Source: Clostridium_AW sp040797845
GTDB lineage: Bacteria; Bacillota; Clostridia; Clostridiales; Clostridiaceae
Assembly: GCA_040797845.1 (NCBI GenBank)
Contig: JBFNFA010000009.1
Location: 62,001 to 126,000, forward strand
Direction of reading: 5' to 3'
Length of the DNA stretch: 64,000 nt
This document shows positions 34,305 through 43,105 of this stretch, in pieces; position 1 is the first letter of the stretch; every line of letters starts with the position of its first letter. The notes under the pieces are model-generated. The model was not told the DNA's origin. It was given only the letters and a program-made list of their open reading frames with translations, and made no database searches. A program made the translations under genes and the position numbers.

Positions 34305-35486
34305 TTATTTTTGCAACAGTGATATAAATTTTTCTACAAATTCATCTGCTTTTTTGAATTCTTCTTTATTAGGAACAAATTTAAACTTTAATCCTTCATC
34401 TACTACAGAAAGTTTTAATGATTTTAATCTTTCGGTCATCATAAGAACACCTTCTCCACTCCATCCATATGAACCAAAAGCACCTGATGCCTTTCCTCTA
34501 TTTACTATTGGATTTACACAAGATAATAAATCCCAGGCTGGTTTTACTGAATCTTGATTTATTGTTGGAGATCCAACTAAAAACCCTTTAGATTTATCAA
34601 TAATTGAAGCAGCTTTCTCTTCACCTATAGAAGTTATTTCTATTGCCTTACACTCTATACTTCTTTCCCTTAATTTATCACATATATAATGTGCCATAGC
34701 TTCAGTATTTCCATAAGCTGATATGTAAAATACCGGTATGCAATCTTCTAAATTTTCAGCCTCTGTTGCAAACTTTCTATACATCTCCATATACTTAGCT
34801 ATGTTCTCTTTATTATGTATTGGACCATGACTTGTAGCCACTAAATCAAACTTTAAATCTTTAATTTTATTTAGTCCAGCTAAAACAAACTTTGAAAAAG
34901 GTGCCATAATCACATTATAGTAATATATCATTTCTTCCTCATAGTCCTCATCAGCACCTGCTATTACGTTGTCCTCAGGGCAATAGTGACATCCTAAGAA
35001 ATCACAACTAAATAACATATCTCTTTCTTTTACATATGTAAACATAGTGTCCGGCCAATGTAAGTTAGGAGCTGTTATAAATTTAAGAGTAGTTTTTCCT
35101 AAAGAAATATCTTCTCCTGCCACTACTATATTAGCTTCTTTATTTAATATATCCTTTAAATAAATACTAGCAGCTCTTGAACAAACTATTTGAACTTCTG
35201 GATAGTCTTCAATAAACTTTGAAATTATACCTGTATGATCTAATTCCGTATGATGAACTATTAAATAATCAACCTTTCTCTCCCCAATTACTTCTTTTAG
35301 ATTTTTTAAGAATTCTTCGTAAAATCCATCTTTAACAGCATCTAGAACAGCTATCTTCTCATCATCAATAACATAAGCATTGTATGTAGTGCCGTTTTTA
35401 GTTTCCATTATAATATCAAAGACTCTAAGCTCTGGATTTTTTACTCCAACCCAATATATATTATCTTTTAATTTTATACTTCCCAC
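34305..35486 (-). CDS. fprA: Flavodiiron protein (FprA, A-type)
   Basis: Reduces oxygen to water, or NO to N2O, in anaerobes. 393 residues: an N-terminal metallo-beta-lactamase-like diiron domain and a C-terminal flavodoxin domain (about 245-390). All diiron ligands are present: His79, Glu81, Asp83, His84 in HHTELDHTG, His142 in NLHWPDT, Asp161 in FSCDFLG and His219 in TSHGPIHN. The start taken is GTG at 35486 with GGAG 8 bases upstream; a GTG three codons earlier overlaps the site. First gene of a three-gene run with the acidic protein and the FMN reductase. Confidence 0.94.
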   Translation of the reverse strand: MGSIKLKDNIYWVGVKNPELRVFDIIMETKNGTTYNAYVIDDEKIAVLDAVKDGFYEEFLKNLKEVIGERKVDYLIVHHTELDHTGIISKFIEDYPEVQIVCSRAASIYLKDILNKEANIVVAGEDISLGKTTLKFITAPNLHWPDTMFTYVKERDMLFSCDFLGCHYCPEDNVIAGADEDYEEEMIYYYNVIMAPFSKFVLAGLNKIKDLKFDLVATSHGPIHNKENIAKYMEMYRKFATEAENLEDCIPVFYISAYGNTEAMAHYICDKLRERSIECKAIEITSIGEEKAASIIDKSKGFLVGSPTINQDSVKPAWDLLSCVNPIVNRGKASGAFGSYGWSGEGVLMMTERLKSLKLSVVDEGLKFKFVPNKEEFKKADEFVEKFISLLQK

Positions 35487-35603
35487 TCTAATCACTCCTA
35501 TTCTTTCTACATAAATTTGTCTGTTAATATAATTATAATATACATTTCCATCATTTAAAATAATTTCATTTATATTTTAACCATATGAATTATATTTATA
35601 ATA

Positions 35604-35640
35604 AATAAATCTCTGGCCTTTTAAATACCAGAGATTTATT
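35604..35640 (-). terminator. Terminator after the ECF S-component gene
   Basis: Perfect 13-bp arms AATAAATCTCTGG (35604-35616) and CCAGAGATTTATT (35628-35640), loop of 11 bases, 19 bases after the gene on the minus strand. Confidence 0.78.
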
Positions 35641-35658
35641 TTAGACTTTAGACTTACT

Positions 35659-36156
35659 TTAAACTTTTTTGACCAATGATATATTCAATGCCCTATATAA
35701 GGCTTGTACAACTACAAAAGCTATTAAACCATCTATAACATGATGCAATGTAGATCCTAATCCTACCGTTATTAAAATTTTTTCTAAAGTTATTCCAAAA
35801 GGAATTACTATAAGAGCTTCTAATATTCCATGTATTGGAGCAGTTATCATTACCATGTTTCTATAAGAAATACCTCTTTGAATTAATAATCCCCCCGCTA
35901 CACCTACAAAGGTATGCATAAAAGCTCTTGCTGCTATGTATGACCCTTTAGTTATTAGAAATCCTAAGCCAGAACCTATCCCTACCATAGCCGCTGGTCC
36001 TGGTCCTAATAATATGGCTATGAATAATGGCACATGAGAAGCCAATGTAGCTGAAAATGGACCTAATTGAATAGATAAAAAACCAAAGGCTATAGGTATC
36101 ACTACCGCTAATGCAGTTAATAGAGCTGTGTAGGTTATCTTTTTAATACTGTTCAT
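35659..36156 (-). CDS. ECF transporter S component (substrate unknown)
   Basis: 165 residues, about five or six membrane helices. KKITYTALLTALAVVIPIAFGFL near the start, with an Ala-rich first helix for contacting the shared EcfT subunit, then LASHVPLFIAILLGPGPAAMVGIGSGLGFL and HGILEALIVIPFG, place it among vitamin-binding S components. The energising EcfA/T subunits are elsewhere. The ligand cannot be read from the sequence; no vitamin riboswitch precedes it. Instead, a large palindrome covers its promoter. ATG with GGAGGTGC 4-5 bases upstream. Confidence 0.87.
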   Translation of the reverse strand: MNSIKKITYTALLTALAVVIPIAFGFLSIQLGPFSATLASHVPLFIAILLGPGPAAMVGIGSGLGFLITKGSYIAARAFMHTFVGVAGGLLIQRGISYRNMVMITAPIHGILEALIVIPFGITLEKILITVGLGSTLHHVIDGLIAFVVVQALYRALNISLVKKV

Positions 36157-36168
36157 GAAAGCACCTCC

Positions 36169-36200
36169 GAGTATACTAGTGTATATACATTAGTATACTC
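36169..36200. promoter_or_regulatory. 32-bp near-perfect palindrome, probable operator of the ECF S gene
   Basis: Fifteen of 16 base pairs are symmetric about 36184/36185. It is built of two copies of the 8-bp palindrome AGTATACT (36170-36177 and 36192-36199) on either side of a 10-bp palindrome TGTATATACA (36180-36189). The three centres are 11 bases apart, one DNA turn each. It overlaps the -10 box and ends just before the ribosome site. No known regulator motif was recognised. Confidence 0.7.
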
Positions 36201-36220
36201 CCATTCTACTCTTTTGTAAA
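36192..36220 (-). promoter_or_regulatory. Promoter of the ECF S-component gene
   Basis: Minus strand: -35 TTTACA (36220-36215), 17-base spacer, -10 TATACT (36197-36192). The -10 is the upstream copy of the AGTATACT palindrome, so protein bound to the operator would block RNA polymerase. Confidence 0.75.
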
Positions 36221-36271
36221 TAAAAATATAGGTTTAGAATATTTTTATAACATTCTAAACCTATATTTTTT
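36221..36271. terminator. Terminator after the 36.3-kb unknown gene
   Basis: Perfect 17-bp arms at 36224-36240 and 36252-36268 with an 11-base loop; T-runs occur on both strands. It lies 3 bases beyond the stop of the 134-residue gene and directly before the ECF promoter. Confidence 0.82.
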
Positions 36272-36274
36272 AAA

Positions 36275-36679
36275 TTAATAACTATGTGTGTAGTTAATAT
36301 TACCTGCTAATCCAATATTAAAGAATTTCCATTTTCCATTATCAATTTCATATCCTTTGCAATATATGCTTCCAGTGTCAAAATCATACCCAACTTTGTT
36401 AAGTTCTTCACGATTCTCAGAACAATTTCTCACTTCATTCAAATCCTCTAAGGCCATATCTACTAAATTATTTTTATTTGTCTTTACTATTGCTCTGAAC
36501 TTTGGCAAACAATTTTCTTCTCCATCAATATAATATAATTCCATTATTTTTAAGCTTGTACATTCTTCTAATGTTATTTTGTCTCTATACAATCCCCATC
36601 CTTGAGCTAATGCTGTATAGTCTCCTATTTTAAATATACTTTCTCCCATCATACATGAATTCACTTTAGTATTTTTCAT
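36275..36679 (-). CDS. Protein of unknown function
   Basis: 134 residues from ATG at 36679, which has GGAGG 7 bases upstream; an earlier in-frame start at 36700 would run through that site. Five cysteines are scattered (NSCMMGE, LEECTSL, GEENCLPK, VRNCSEN, SIYCKGY) with no metal-site spacing. No signal peptide. It has its own terminator and lies between the ECF gene and the V-ATPase operon on the same strand. No function can be assigned. Confidence 0.75.
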   Translation of the reverse strand: MKNTKVNSCMMGESIFKIGDYTALAQGWGLYRDKITLEECTSLKIMELYYIDGEENCLPKFRAIVKTNKNNLVDMALEDLNEVRNCSENREELNKVGYDFDTGSIYCKGYEIDNGKWKFFNIGLAGNINYTHSY

Positions 36680-36815
36680 GATAACCCCTCCCGCATACAC
36701 TTTTTTATATATATTTTCTCATTGATTTACTTGTTGATTTTATTATATATTATTGTTAAATATTTGTCAATACATCTTGTAGTAATTTTCTGATTATTTT
36801 TTTAATTAAATAGCA

Positions 36816-36842
36816 AAAGCCGAGAATATACTCCTCGGCTTT
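36816..36842 (-). terminator. Terminator of the V-ATPase operon
   Basis: Arms AAAGCCGAG (36816-36824) and CTCGGCTTT (36834-36842), 9-base loop, T-rich on the minus strand. It is 4 bases beyond the ntpD stop. Confidence 0.88.
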
Positions 36843-36845
36843 ATA

Positions 36846-37490
36846 CTATAGACCTTCTTTTTCTTTCATCATGCTCTTAACTTTCATTAATCTAGTTAAA
36901 TTACCTCTTTCATTTTCATCTAATTTCATCACGATATATTTTATAGTTTCTTGTAGTTGAGGTATTGTCATATACTCTAGAGCATTAACTCTTCTTCTAG
37001 TCTTTTCAATCTCATCTGCCATGAGCTGGCAAGACTTTTCAACTTCAGCAAGTTCTAATAATTTAGGCAATGTACCATATAATTTTTCTATGGCAGTATC
37101 TAATTCTCCTGAGGTATTTACAAAACCATATGGATATATACTACCTTCATCTTCTTCCATCTTTCTTTTAAACTTCATTACAGGTACATTAACACTCATA
37201 ATGTTTTTTCTTTCAACTTCAAGAGAAATACTTTCTTTTGGGAAGACTATAGCTTCTTCAAGGAATTCCGATGACATTAAAGCTCTAGCCATAACAAAAT
37301 CCTTTAAGGATTTTTGCAACTCTTCCTCTACGCTTTTTCTAAGTTCATTGTTATATTTTACCAAGTCAATGAATCTTCTCATTAATTCATCTTGCTTATC
37401 CTTTAAAAGCTTATGTCCTCTGGTAGCCGTTACTAGCCTTTTCTTAAGCTTGGTGAGCTCCATTCTTGTTGGATTAACATTTAATCTCAT
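36846..37490 (-). CDS. ntpD: V/A-type ATPase subunit D (central stalk)
   Basis: Central rotor shaft linking the A3B3 head to the c-ring. 214 residues of almost continuous helix. MRLNVNPTRMELTKLKKRL and ATRGHKLLKDKQDELMRRF are the family opening, and RRRVNALEYMTIPQLQETIKYI the conserved C-terminal helix. ATG at 37490, after AAGGGATG; a TTG two codons earlier is less likely. Last gene of the operon, 14 bases after ntpB. Confidence 0.95.
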   Translation of the reverse strand: MRLNVNPTRMELTKLKKRLVTATRGHKLLKDKQDELMRRFIDLVKYNNELRKSVEEELQKSLKDFVMARALMSSEFLEEAIVFPKESISLEVERKNIMSVNVPVMKFKRKMEEDEGSIYPYGFVNTSGELDTAIEKLYGTLPKLLELAEVEKSCQLMADEIEKTRRRVNALEYMTIPQLQETIKYIVMKLDENERGNLTRLMKVKSMMKEKEGL

Positions 37491-37504
37491 AAACAATCAT
37501 CCCT

Positions 37505-38890
37505 TTAATTTTCATTAGGTGTTTCAGGAAGATATTTTTCCAAATATTCATCCCTAATTCTCTTGAGCTCAGTACGAGGTAAAATAGATAACAGCTTCCA
37601 TCCTAAATTTAATGTTTCTTCTATAGTTCTATTTGCTGTAAATCCTTGTGAAACATACTCTTTTTCGAAGGCCTCAGCAAATTTTGCGTACTGCTTATCT
37701 GCATCGGAAAGGGCAGACTCTCCAAGTATAACTGCTAATTCTTTTGCCTGCTTACCCTGTGCATATCCAGCAAATAACTGGTTCATTGTATCTGCATGGT
37801 CTTCCCTAGTTTTTCCTTTTCCTATACCCTTATCTTTTAATCTTGATAAGGAAGGTAAAACGTCTATAGGTGGCATTATACCTTTTCTATATAGTTCTCT
37901 GCTTAAAATTATCTGACCTTCTGTAATATAACCTGTTAAGTCTGGAATAGGATGGGTTTTATCGTCTTCCGGCATTGTAAGTATAGGTATCTGTGTTATA
38001 GAACCTTCTCTTCCTTTGATTCTTCCAGCTCTTTCATATAGAGTTGAAAGGTCCGTATATAGATATCCTGGATATCCACGTCTTCCTGGAACTTCTTTTC
38101 TTGCTGCAGAAACTTCACGCAGTGCTTCACAATAATTTGTTAGGTCAGTCATAATAACAAGTACGTGCATTCCTTTTTGATAAGCTAGGTACTCTGCCGT
38201 AGTTAAAGCCATTCTTGGGGTTGCAATTCTCTCTATAGCAGGGTCATTTGCTAAGTTCATAAACAGAACGGATCTATCTATAGCTCCAGTTCTAGTAAAG
38301 TCGTCAATAAAGAATTGAGCTTCTTCAAAAGTTATACCTATTGCAGCAAATACAACGGCGAACTTAGAATCTGAACCTAAAACCCTTGCTTGCCTTGCAA
38401 TTTGAGCAGCTAACTGAGCATGTGGCAACCCTGAGCCTGAGAACACAGGTAGTTTTTGTCCTCTAACTAAAGTGTTTAGTCCATCAATCGCTGAAACCCC
38501 AGTCTGAATAAATTCTGATGGATAGTTTCTAGCCACTGGATTTATAGGCTCACCATTAATATCCATTCTTTTTTCTGGAATTATTTTAGGACCATTATCC
38601 TTAGGTCTTCCAAGACCGTCGAAAACTCTTCCCAACATATCTTCTGAAACGCTAATTTCTAATGGTTTACCTAAAAATTTAGCTTTACTTCCTTTTATGT
38701 TTATTCCAGCAGAACCCTCAAATAACTGAACAAGAGCTTTATCTTCATTTATTTCCAGTACTCTACCTCTTCTGATTTCTCCAGTTTGGATTTCTATTTC
38801 AACTAGTTCATCATACTTTACATTTTCTACTCCATCAACAACCATCAATGGTCCTACAACTTCTCTTACTGTTCTATACTCCTTAAGCAT
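37505..38890 (-). CDS. ntpB: V/A-type ATPase non-catalytic subunit B
   Basis: 461 residues. EYRTVREVVGPLMVVDGVENV opening, GRVFDGLGRPKDNGP, and VFSGSGLPHAQLAAQIARQA, where the P-loop has lost the catalytic lysine pattern, as expected for subunit B. ITQIPILTMPEDDKTHPIPDLTGYITEGQI is the family signature. The gene overlaps ntpA by 8 bases, so the two head subunits are translated together. Confidence 0.97.
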   Translation of the reverse strand: MLKEYRTVREVVGPLMVVDGVENVKYDELVEIEIQTGEIRRGRVLEINEDKALVQLFEGSAGINIKGSKAKFLGKPLEISVSEDMLGRVFDGLGRPKDNGPKIIPEKRMDINGEPINPVARNYPSEFIQTGVSAIDGLNTLVRGQKLPVFSGSGLPHAQLAAQIARQARVLGSDSKFAVVFAAIGITFEEAQFFIDDFTRTGAIDRSVLFMNLANDPAIERIATPRMALTTAEYLAYQKGMHVLVIMTDLTNYCEALREVSAARKEVPGRRGYPGYLYTDLSTLYERAGRIKGREGSITQIPILTMPEDDKTHPIPDLTGYITEGQIILSRELYRKGIMPPIDVLPSLSRLKDKGIGKGKTREDHADTMNQLFAGYAQGKQAKELAVILGESALSDADKQYAKFAEAFEKEYVSQGFTANRTIEETLNLGWKLLSILPRTELKRIRDEYLEKYLPETPNEN

Positions 38891-40661
38891 TCATTATCCC
38901 CCCTTTGCTGATAAGATCATCAATGTCCTTTTCAAGTTCTTCAGAAACTTTATCTATATTTTCAATGTCTTCCTCAGAGATGTATTTAGATCTAGCTATT
39001 CTATCTCTGATCTCCATGTTTAATACATCCTTTAGGTAAACTCCAGCCTTTAGAGCTCTTGATGCTTCATCTCCAAATTTAAGAACTAGTTTTAACATTT
39101 TATATTGTTTACTTAAAGAAGCATAAGTATCCACATCATGGAAAGCATTTTGCTGTAAATAGTCTTCTCTTATTGATTTTGCAACTTCAAGTTTTAATCT
39201 ATCTTCTTCGGATAGTGCATCAATACCAACCAATCTTACAATTTCTTCAAGGTTAGCTTCTTCTTGAAGAAGTGCCATAGCTTTTATTCTTAAATCGCTC
39301 CAATCCTGAGCAATATTCTCATTCATCCATTCTCCTGTCTTATCAACGTACAGTGAATATGAATTTAACCAGTTTATAGCTGGGAAATGTCTTCTATACG
39401 CCAATTGAGCATCCAATCCCCAGAAAACCTTAACTATTCTAAGTGTTGCCTGAGTTACTGGTTCTGATAAGTCTCCACCTGGAGGGGAAACTGCTCCAAT
39501 TGCAGTAATAGCTCCTTCTCTCCCATCTTTTCCTAGACATACAACTTTACCAGCTCTTTCATAGAAATCTGCCAATCTTGAGCCAAGGTATGCTGGATAT
39601 CCTTCTTCACCAGGCATTTCCTCAAGTCTTCCTGACATTTCTCTTAAAGCTTCCGCCCAACGGGAAGTTGAGTCTGCCATTAAGGCTACAGAATATCCCA
39701 TATCTCTAAAATACTCCGCTATAGCAATTCCTGTATAGATAGAAGCTTCTCTCGCTGCAACAGGCATGTTAGATGTATTAGCAATAAGTACAGTTCTCTT
39801 CATCAATGGCTCTCCAGTTTTTGGGTCCTTTAATTCTGGGAACTCATTTAAAACGTCGGTCATTTCATTACCACGTTCTCCACATCCTATATAAACAACC
39901 ATTTGAGCATCTGCCCATTTTGCCAACTGGTGCTGTACAACAGTCTTTCCACTTCCGAAAGGACCTGGAACACAGGCAACTCCACCTTTTGTTACTGGGA
40001 AAAGTGTATCAATTACTCTTTGACCAGTAACCATAGGTTCAACAGGGCTAAGTTTTCTAGAATAGTGTCTGCCTCTTCTAACTGGCCACTTTTGCATCAT
40101 AGTTAAGTCAACTGTTCCCTTTTCTGTTTCCAATTCACCAATCTTATCTACTACAGTAAAATCACCTTCGTTTATTGAAAGTATCTTTCCTTTAACTCCA
40201 TAAGGAATCATAATTTTATGTTCAATAATTGAAGTTTCTTGAACCACTCCAATTATATCTCCAGCTTCTACTTCATCACCTACATTTATAGTAGGAGTAA
40301 AGTGCCAAACTCTTTCTCTATTCAATGAAGGTACGTCAACACCTCTTGATATAAAATCCCCCGCAACTTTTTCAATTGCATCTAAAGGTCTTTGTATTCC
40401 ATCGAACATTGATTCTATTAAACCAGGACCTAGTTCTACGCTTAAAGGCGCTCCTGTAGTAACAACTGGAGCTCCTGGTCCAAGACCCTGTGTTTCCTCA
40501 TAAACCTGGATAGAAGCTTTATCGCCTCTCATTTCTATAATTTCACCTATTAAACGTTGATCACCAACTCTTACAACGTCGAAAAGGTTAGCTTCTTCCA
40601 TCCCTTCAGCCATAACTAAAGGTCCTGAAACTTTAACTACTCTTCCAGTCTTCAAGTACAC
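38883..40661 (-). CDS. ntpA: V/A-type ATPase catalytic subunit A
   Basis: 592 residues. Walker A is GPFGSGKTVVQHQLAKWAD (about residues 232-250); VYIGCGERGNEMTDVLNEFPEL and MADSTSRWAEALREMSGRLEEMPGEEGYPAYLGSRLA are the catalytic motifs. The long non-homologous insertion of V-type A subunits (about 110-190) is present. Start is GTG at 40661 or TTG at 40655 (MKTGRVVKVSGP, closer to the family norm); both have a GGTAGG-type site. It hydrolyses or makes ATP in the soluble head. Confidence 0.96.
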   Translation of the reverse strand: MYLKTGRVVKVSGPLVMAEGMEEANLFDVVRVGDQRLIGEIIEMRGDKASIQVYEETQGLGPGAPVVTTGAPLSVELGPGLIESMFDGIQRPLDAIEKVAGDFISRGVDVPSLNRERVWHFTPTINVGDEVEAGDIIGVVQETSIIEHKIMIPYGVKGKILSINEGDFTVVDKIGELETEKGTVDLTMMQKWPVRRGRHYSRKLSPVEPMVTGQRVIDTLFPVTKGGVACVPGPFGSGKTVVQHQLAKWADAQMVVYIGCGERGNEMTDVLNEFPELKDPKTGEPLMKRTVLIANTSNMPVAAREASIYTGIAIAEYFRDMGYSVALMADSTSRWAEALREMSGRLEEMPGEEGYPAYLGSRLADFYERAGKVVCLGKDGREGAITAIGAVSPPGGDLSEPVTQATLRIVKVFWGLDAQLAYRRHFPAINWLNSYSLYVDKTGEWMNENIAQDWSDLRIKAMALLQEEANLEEIVRLVGIDALSEEDRLKLEVAKSIREDYLQQNAFHDVDTYASLSKQYKMLKLVLKFGDEASRALKAGVYLKDVLNMEIRDRIARSKYISEEDIENIDKVSEELEKDIDDLISKGGIMNA

Positions 40662-40673
40662 CTACCTACCTTC

Positions 40674-40988
40674 CTATAAAATATTCACTCCAACAGCTTT
40701 TTCAACGTTATCGCTAATTTTCTTCATTCCAATATTTAATGTTCCTTGATTGCTTGGAATGAGTATAATGGCAGGAAGCATTTCTCTATTATATCTCTCT
40801 ATTGTTTCCTCTAAACCTTGTGCCACCTGTTCGGTTATAAATATAACACCATATTTTCTAGCTGCCATAGTGTCTACAGTTTTTCTTGCTTCTTCTACAT
40901 CATTTACAGGATATACGTCTATTCCCAGAGCCTTAAAAGCAAGTACGGAATCTTTATCTCCAACAACTCCTATCTTATACATAGACAT
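40674..40988 (-). CDS. ntpG: V/A-type ATPase central-stalk subunit F (NtpG in enterococcal naming)
   Basis: About 104 residues with the small alpha/beta fold of the family: YKIGVVGDKDSVLAFKALGIDVYPV opening and KYGVIFITEQVAQGLEETIERY. It binds subunit D in the rotor. It begins inside the last codons of ntpC (14-base overlap). The likely start is ATG at 40988, 7 bases after AAAGG. Confidence 0.93.
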   Translation of the reverse strand: MSMYKIGVVGDKDSVLAFKALGIDVYPVNDVEEARKTVDTMAARKYGVIFITEQVAQGLEETIERYNREMLPAIILIPSNQGTLNIGMKKISDNVEKAVGVNIL

Positions 40989-41976
40989 CACGCAACCTTT
41001 CTCTAATAACTTCTGGCGCTACATTATTTAATTTTCCAACCATTATTATTCTTACTGTCTTAATTTCACTTTCTTTGGCCATTATATAACCTAATAAAGG
41101 TTCTATACCAAAGCTAACATATTTAGCTTTCTTAATATAATCCATAATATAATTATCAGTTAATTTTTCGAAATAACTCATATTGCCGTTAGTTCCATAG
41201 TTCTCAAGACCTAATCTTAATATTTTTTCATAAGGAGTATATGAAAGCTTATTAGCTATACCATCAATAGACTCATTTTCATAACTAATCAAATCTTTTT
41301 TAAGTATAGTTCCGCCTTCTATTAAAACTTCCTCCATAAATCTTCTGCCTTTATTTTGTTTCTTCACTCTTAAAAGAGTTTTAATATTAGTTAGGTCAAT
41401 AATCACTTTAAAATAATCAGATAAAAACTTATCTTCTATTTCATTAGCTCTATAGAGCATCTCCTTGTACATAAAGCTGTCTAATACAATATCTATCTTT
41501 TGAGGATCCTTATCTTCTTCAAAGGATTTATTAACTTTTTCTATCCCTTGAATCATATAATCCGTAAGCTCTTTAAAATTTTCATTATCAAATGCTTGCT
41601 TTAGCTTATTAAGATTTATTAATCCAACAGGAATAAGTAAATGTGATAAATCTTTATTAAGAATTTTCCCTTTTATCATAACCTTCAGATTATGATAATC
41701 GTACTTTATAGACATAATGTCAATTAATTCTTTAACAGGGGATAAGCTATACATCAATTGGTATAACCTTATTAGTTCCCCACTTAATAATTCTTCATAG
41801 TCCTCTGGCCTTCTGATATTAGACATGTAATTTGAATATTCTGTTTCTCCTAGTATCTTTAAGGCATCCTCTGCAGATGAGCTATCAATCATCCTATCTA
41901 GTTTTGCTTTATCAAGGAGTTTAGTCTCAAGTACCCTAATTCTTGAAATGGCATGGGTAAACTGTAAACCTTCCAT
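40975..41976 (-). CDS. ntpC: V/A-type ATPase subunit C (d-type rotor cap)
   Basis: 333 residues, all helical. It couples the central stalk to the c-ring. Recognised by HAISRIRVLETKLLDKAKLDRMIDSSSAEDALKILGETEYSNYM and the repeated three-fold helix bundles, ending in EPLLGYIMAKESEIKTVRIIMVGKLN, the family signature. 12 bases after ntpE. Confidence 0.94.
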   Translation of the reverse strand: MEGLQFTHAISRIRVLETKLLDKAKLDRMIDSSSAEDALKILGETEYSNYMSNIRRPEDYEELLSGELIRLYQLMYSLSPVKELIDIMSIKYDYHNLKVMIKGKILNKDLSHLLIPVGLINLNKLKQAFDNENFKELTDYMIQGIEKVNKSFEEDKDPQKIDIVLDSFMYKEMLYRANEIEDKFLSDYFKVIIDLTNIKTLLRVKKQNKGRRFMEEVLIEGGTILKKDLISYENESIDGIANKLSYTPYEKILRLGLENYGTNGNMSYFEKLTDNYIMDYIKKAKYVSFGIEPLLGYIMAKESEIKTVRIIMVGKLNNVAPEVIRERLRDVYV

Positions 41977-41988
41977 TTAACTAACCTC

Positions 41989-42585
41989 CTAACCAAATAC
42001 CGTTTCTATTATACTAGGTTCTAGTTCATCCTTTACTGATAAAATCAATGCTTCAAAGGTATTATTTATCTCAATGCCATTTTTGTAAAGTATAAATCCG
42101 CCTTTAAAGTCTCTTCTTTCTTCACTGATTTTTATTGCACCGGTTTTACCTTTTTTAATTAACTCTTCATTTATTTTATTTATAAAGTCATTGTCAATAA
42201 GAGCTTCCATATTTGATAAAATAATTTCTTCATCTCCATCAATGCTTAAGGACAACAAACTATTTTTAATAAAGTCCAAGTATTTATTTTCATTCAATCT
42301 ACTTAATTTTTCCAAAGCTTCTTTGTATATTCTCTCAATAACTTCTTGTTTTGTTTCTAATTTTTTATTTCTAACTTGAAGATGGGCATTAGAAATTACT
42401 CTTTCTTTTTTACTAACACTTTCTAACTCTGCCTTTTTTAACATCTCTTCTTTTTTTATATTCGCATCATTAATCTTTTCATTGATTATTTTTGCTTCTT
42501 CTTTCTTAGCATCATTAATAATCTGATTAGCTTTCTCCTCAGCTTCTCTTATTATTCTTGCTGTCATATTATCTAAACTAGACAT
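41989..42585 (-). CDS. ntpE: V/A-type ATPase peripheral-stalk subunit E
   Basis: 198 residues from ATG at 42585, 8 bases after GGGAG; an upstream in-frame GTG at 42606 has no site. A long lysine/glutamate-rich N-terminal helix (residues 10-90) pairs with the partner stalk subunit encoded first in the operon; the C-terminal part (LIKKGKTGAIKISEERRDFKGGFILYKNGIEINNTFEALI) is the globular head contacting subunit B. Confidence 0.93.
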   Translation of the reverse strand: MSSLDNMTARIIREAEEKANQIINDAKKEEAKIINEKINDANIKKEEMLKKAELESVSKKERVISNAHLQVRNKKLETKQEVIERIYKEALEKLSRLNENKYLDFIKNSLLSLSIDGDEEIILSNMEALIDNDFINKINEELIKKGKTGAIKISEERRDFKGGFILYKNGIEINNTFEALILSVKDELEPSIIETVFG

Positions 42586-42619
42586 ATATTCCACTCCCTT
42601 AACCAATATTTTTCAGGGA

Positions 42620-43090
42620 TTATCTCAACATTAATACTGACATAACGAATCCTAAAAGAGCATAAGTTTCAACCATAACTGTAAGAACTATACCCTTAGT
42701 ATTGTGTTCTGGCTTCTTAGCAAGTATAGCTACTGCAGATGCAGCTGTTTTAGCCTGAGAAACCGCTGATTTCCAACCTACAAAGGCAACTGGTAAACAT
42801 GCAAGCATTACTCCAAATCCAGCACCTAAATCTAATCCTGGAGTTATTTTACCTAAAGCCATAAACCCAATAACGAATCCGTATAATCCTTGTGTACCAG
42901 GAAGTAATTCTAATATAAGAGCTTTACCAAATTTTTCTGGATCTTCAGTAAGCAATCCTGATGCAGCTTCACCAACTAAGCCAACCCCTCTTGCTGAACC
43001 AATTCCTGGCAATATAGTAGCTAACGCTACTCCTAATGCTGCTAATAATACTCCACCATTGTCTAAAAAGAAACTAAAAAAAGTATTCAT
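42620..43090 (-). CDS. ntpK: V-type ATPase c-ring subunit K, Na+-binding type
   Basis: 156 residues, a 16-kDa-type proteolipid with four helices in two hairpins. The residues that bind Na+ in E. hirae NtpK (Leu61, Thr64, Gln65, Gln110, Glu139) all have counterparts two positions later: Leu63, Thr66 and Gln67 in LLPGTQGLYGF, Gln112 in AVSQAKTA, and Glu141 in MVETYALLGF. Only the second hairpin has the carboxylate, as in that enzyme. This supports Na+ as the coupling ion. Confidence 0.95.
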   Translation of the reverse strand: MNTFFSFFLDNGGVLLAALGVALATILPGIGSARGVGLVGEAASGLLTEDPEKFGKALILELLPGTQGLYGFVIGFMALGKITPGLDLGAGFGVMLACLPVAFVGWKSAVSQAKTAASAVAILAKKPEHNTKGIVLTVMVETYALLGFVMSVLMLR

Positions 43091-43105
43091 AATAAAAATT
43101 CCTCC

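Noticed and set aside
36169..36200. NiaR operator linking the ECF gene to niacin uptake
   Set aside because: The palindrome does not resemble the NiaR sites I know, and pncB in this window does not carry it.
36157..36220. Vitamin riboswitch before the ECF S component
   Set aside because: The leader is too short for any known class; a DNA palindrome over the promoter explains the structure better.
37021..37518. 165-codon open frame opposite ntpD
   Set aside because: Antisense shadow of the charged helical ntpD; the composition is serine/leucine-rich, as expected from reversed codons.
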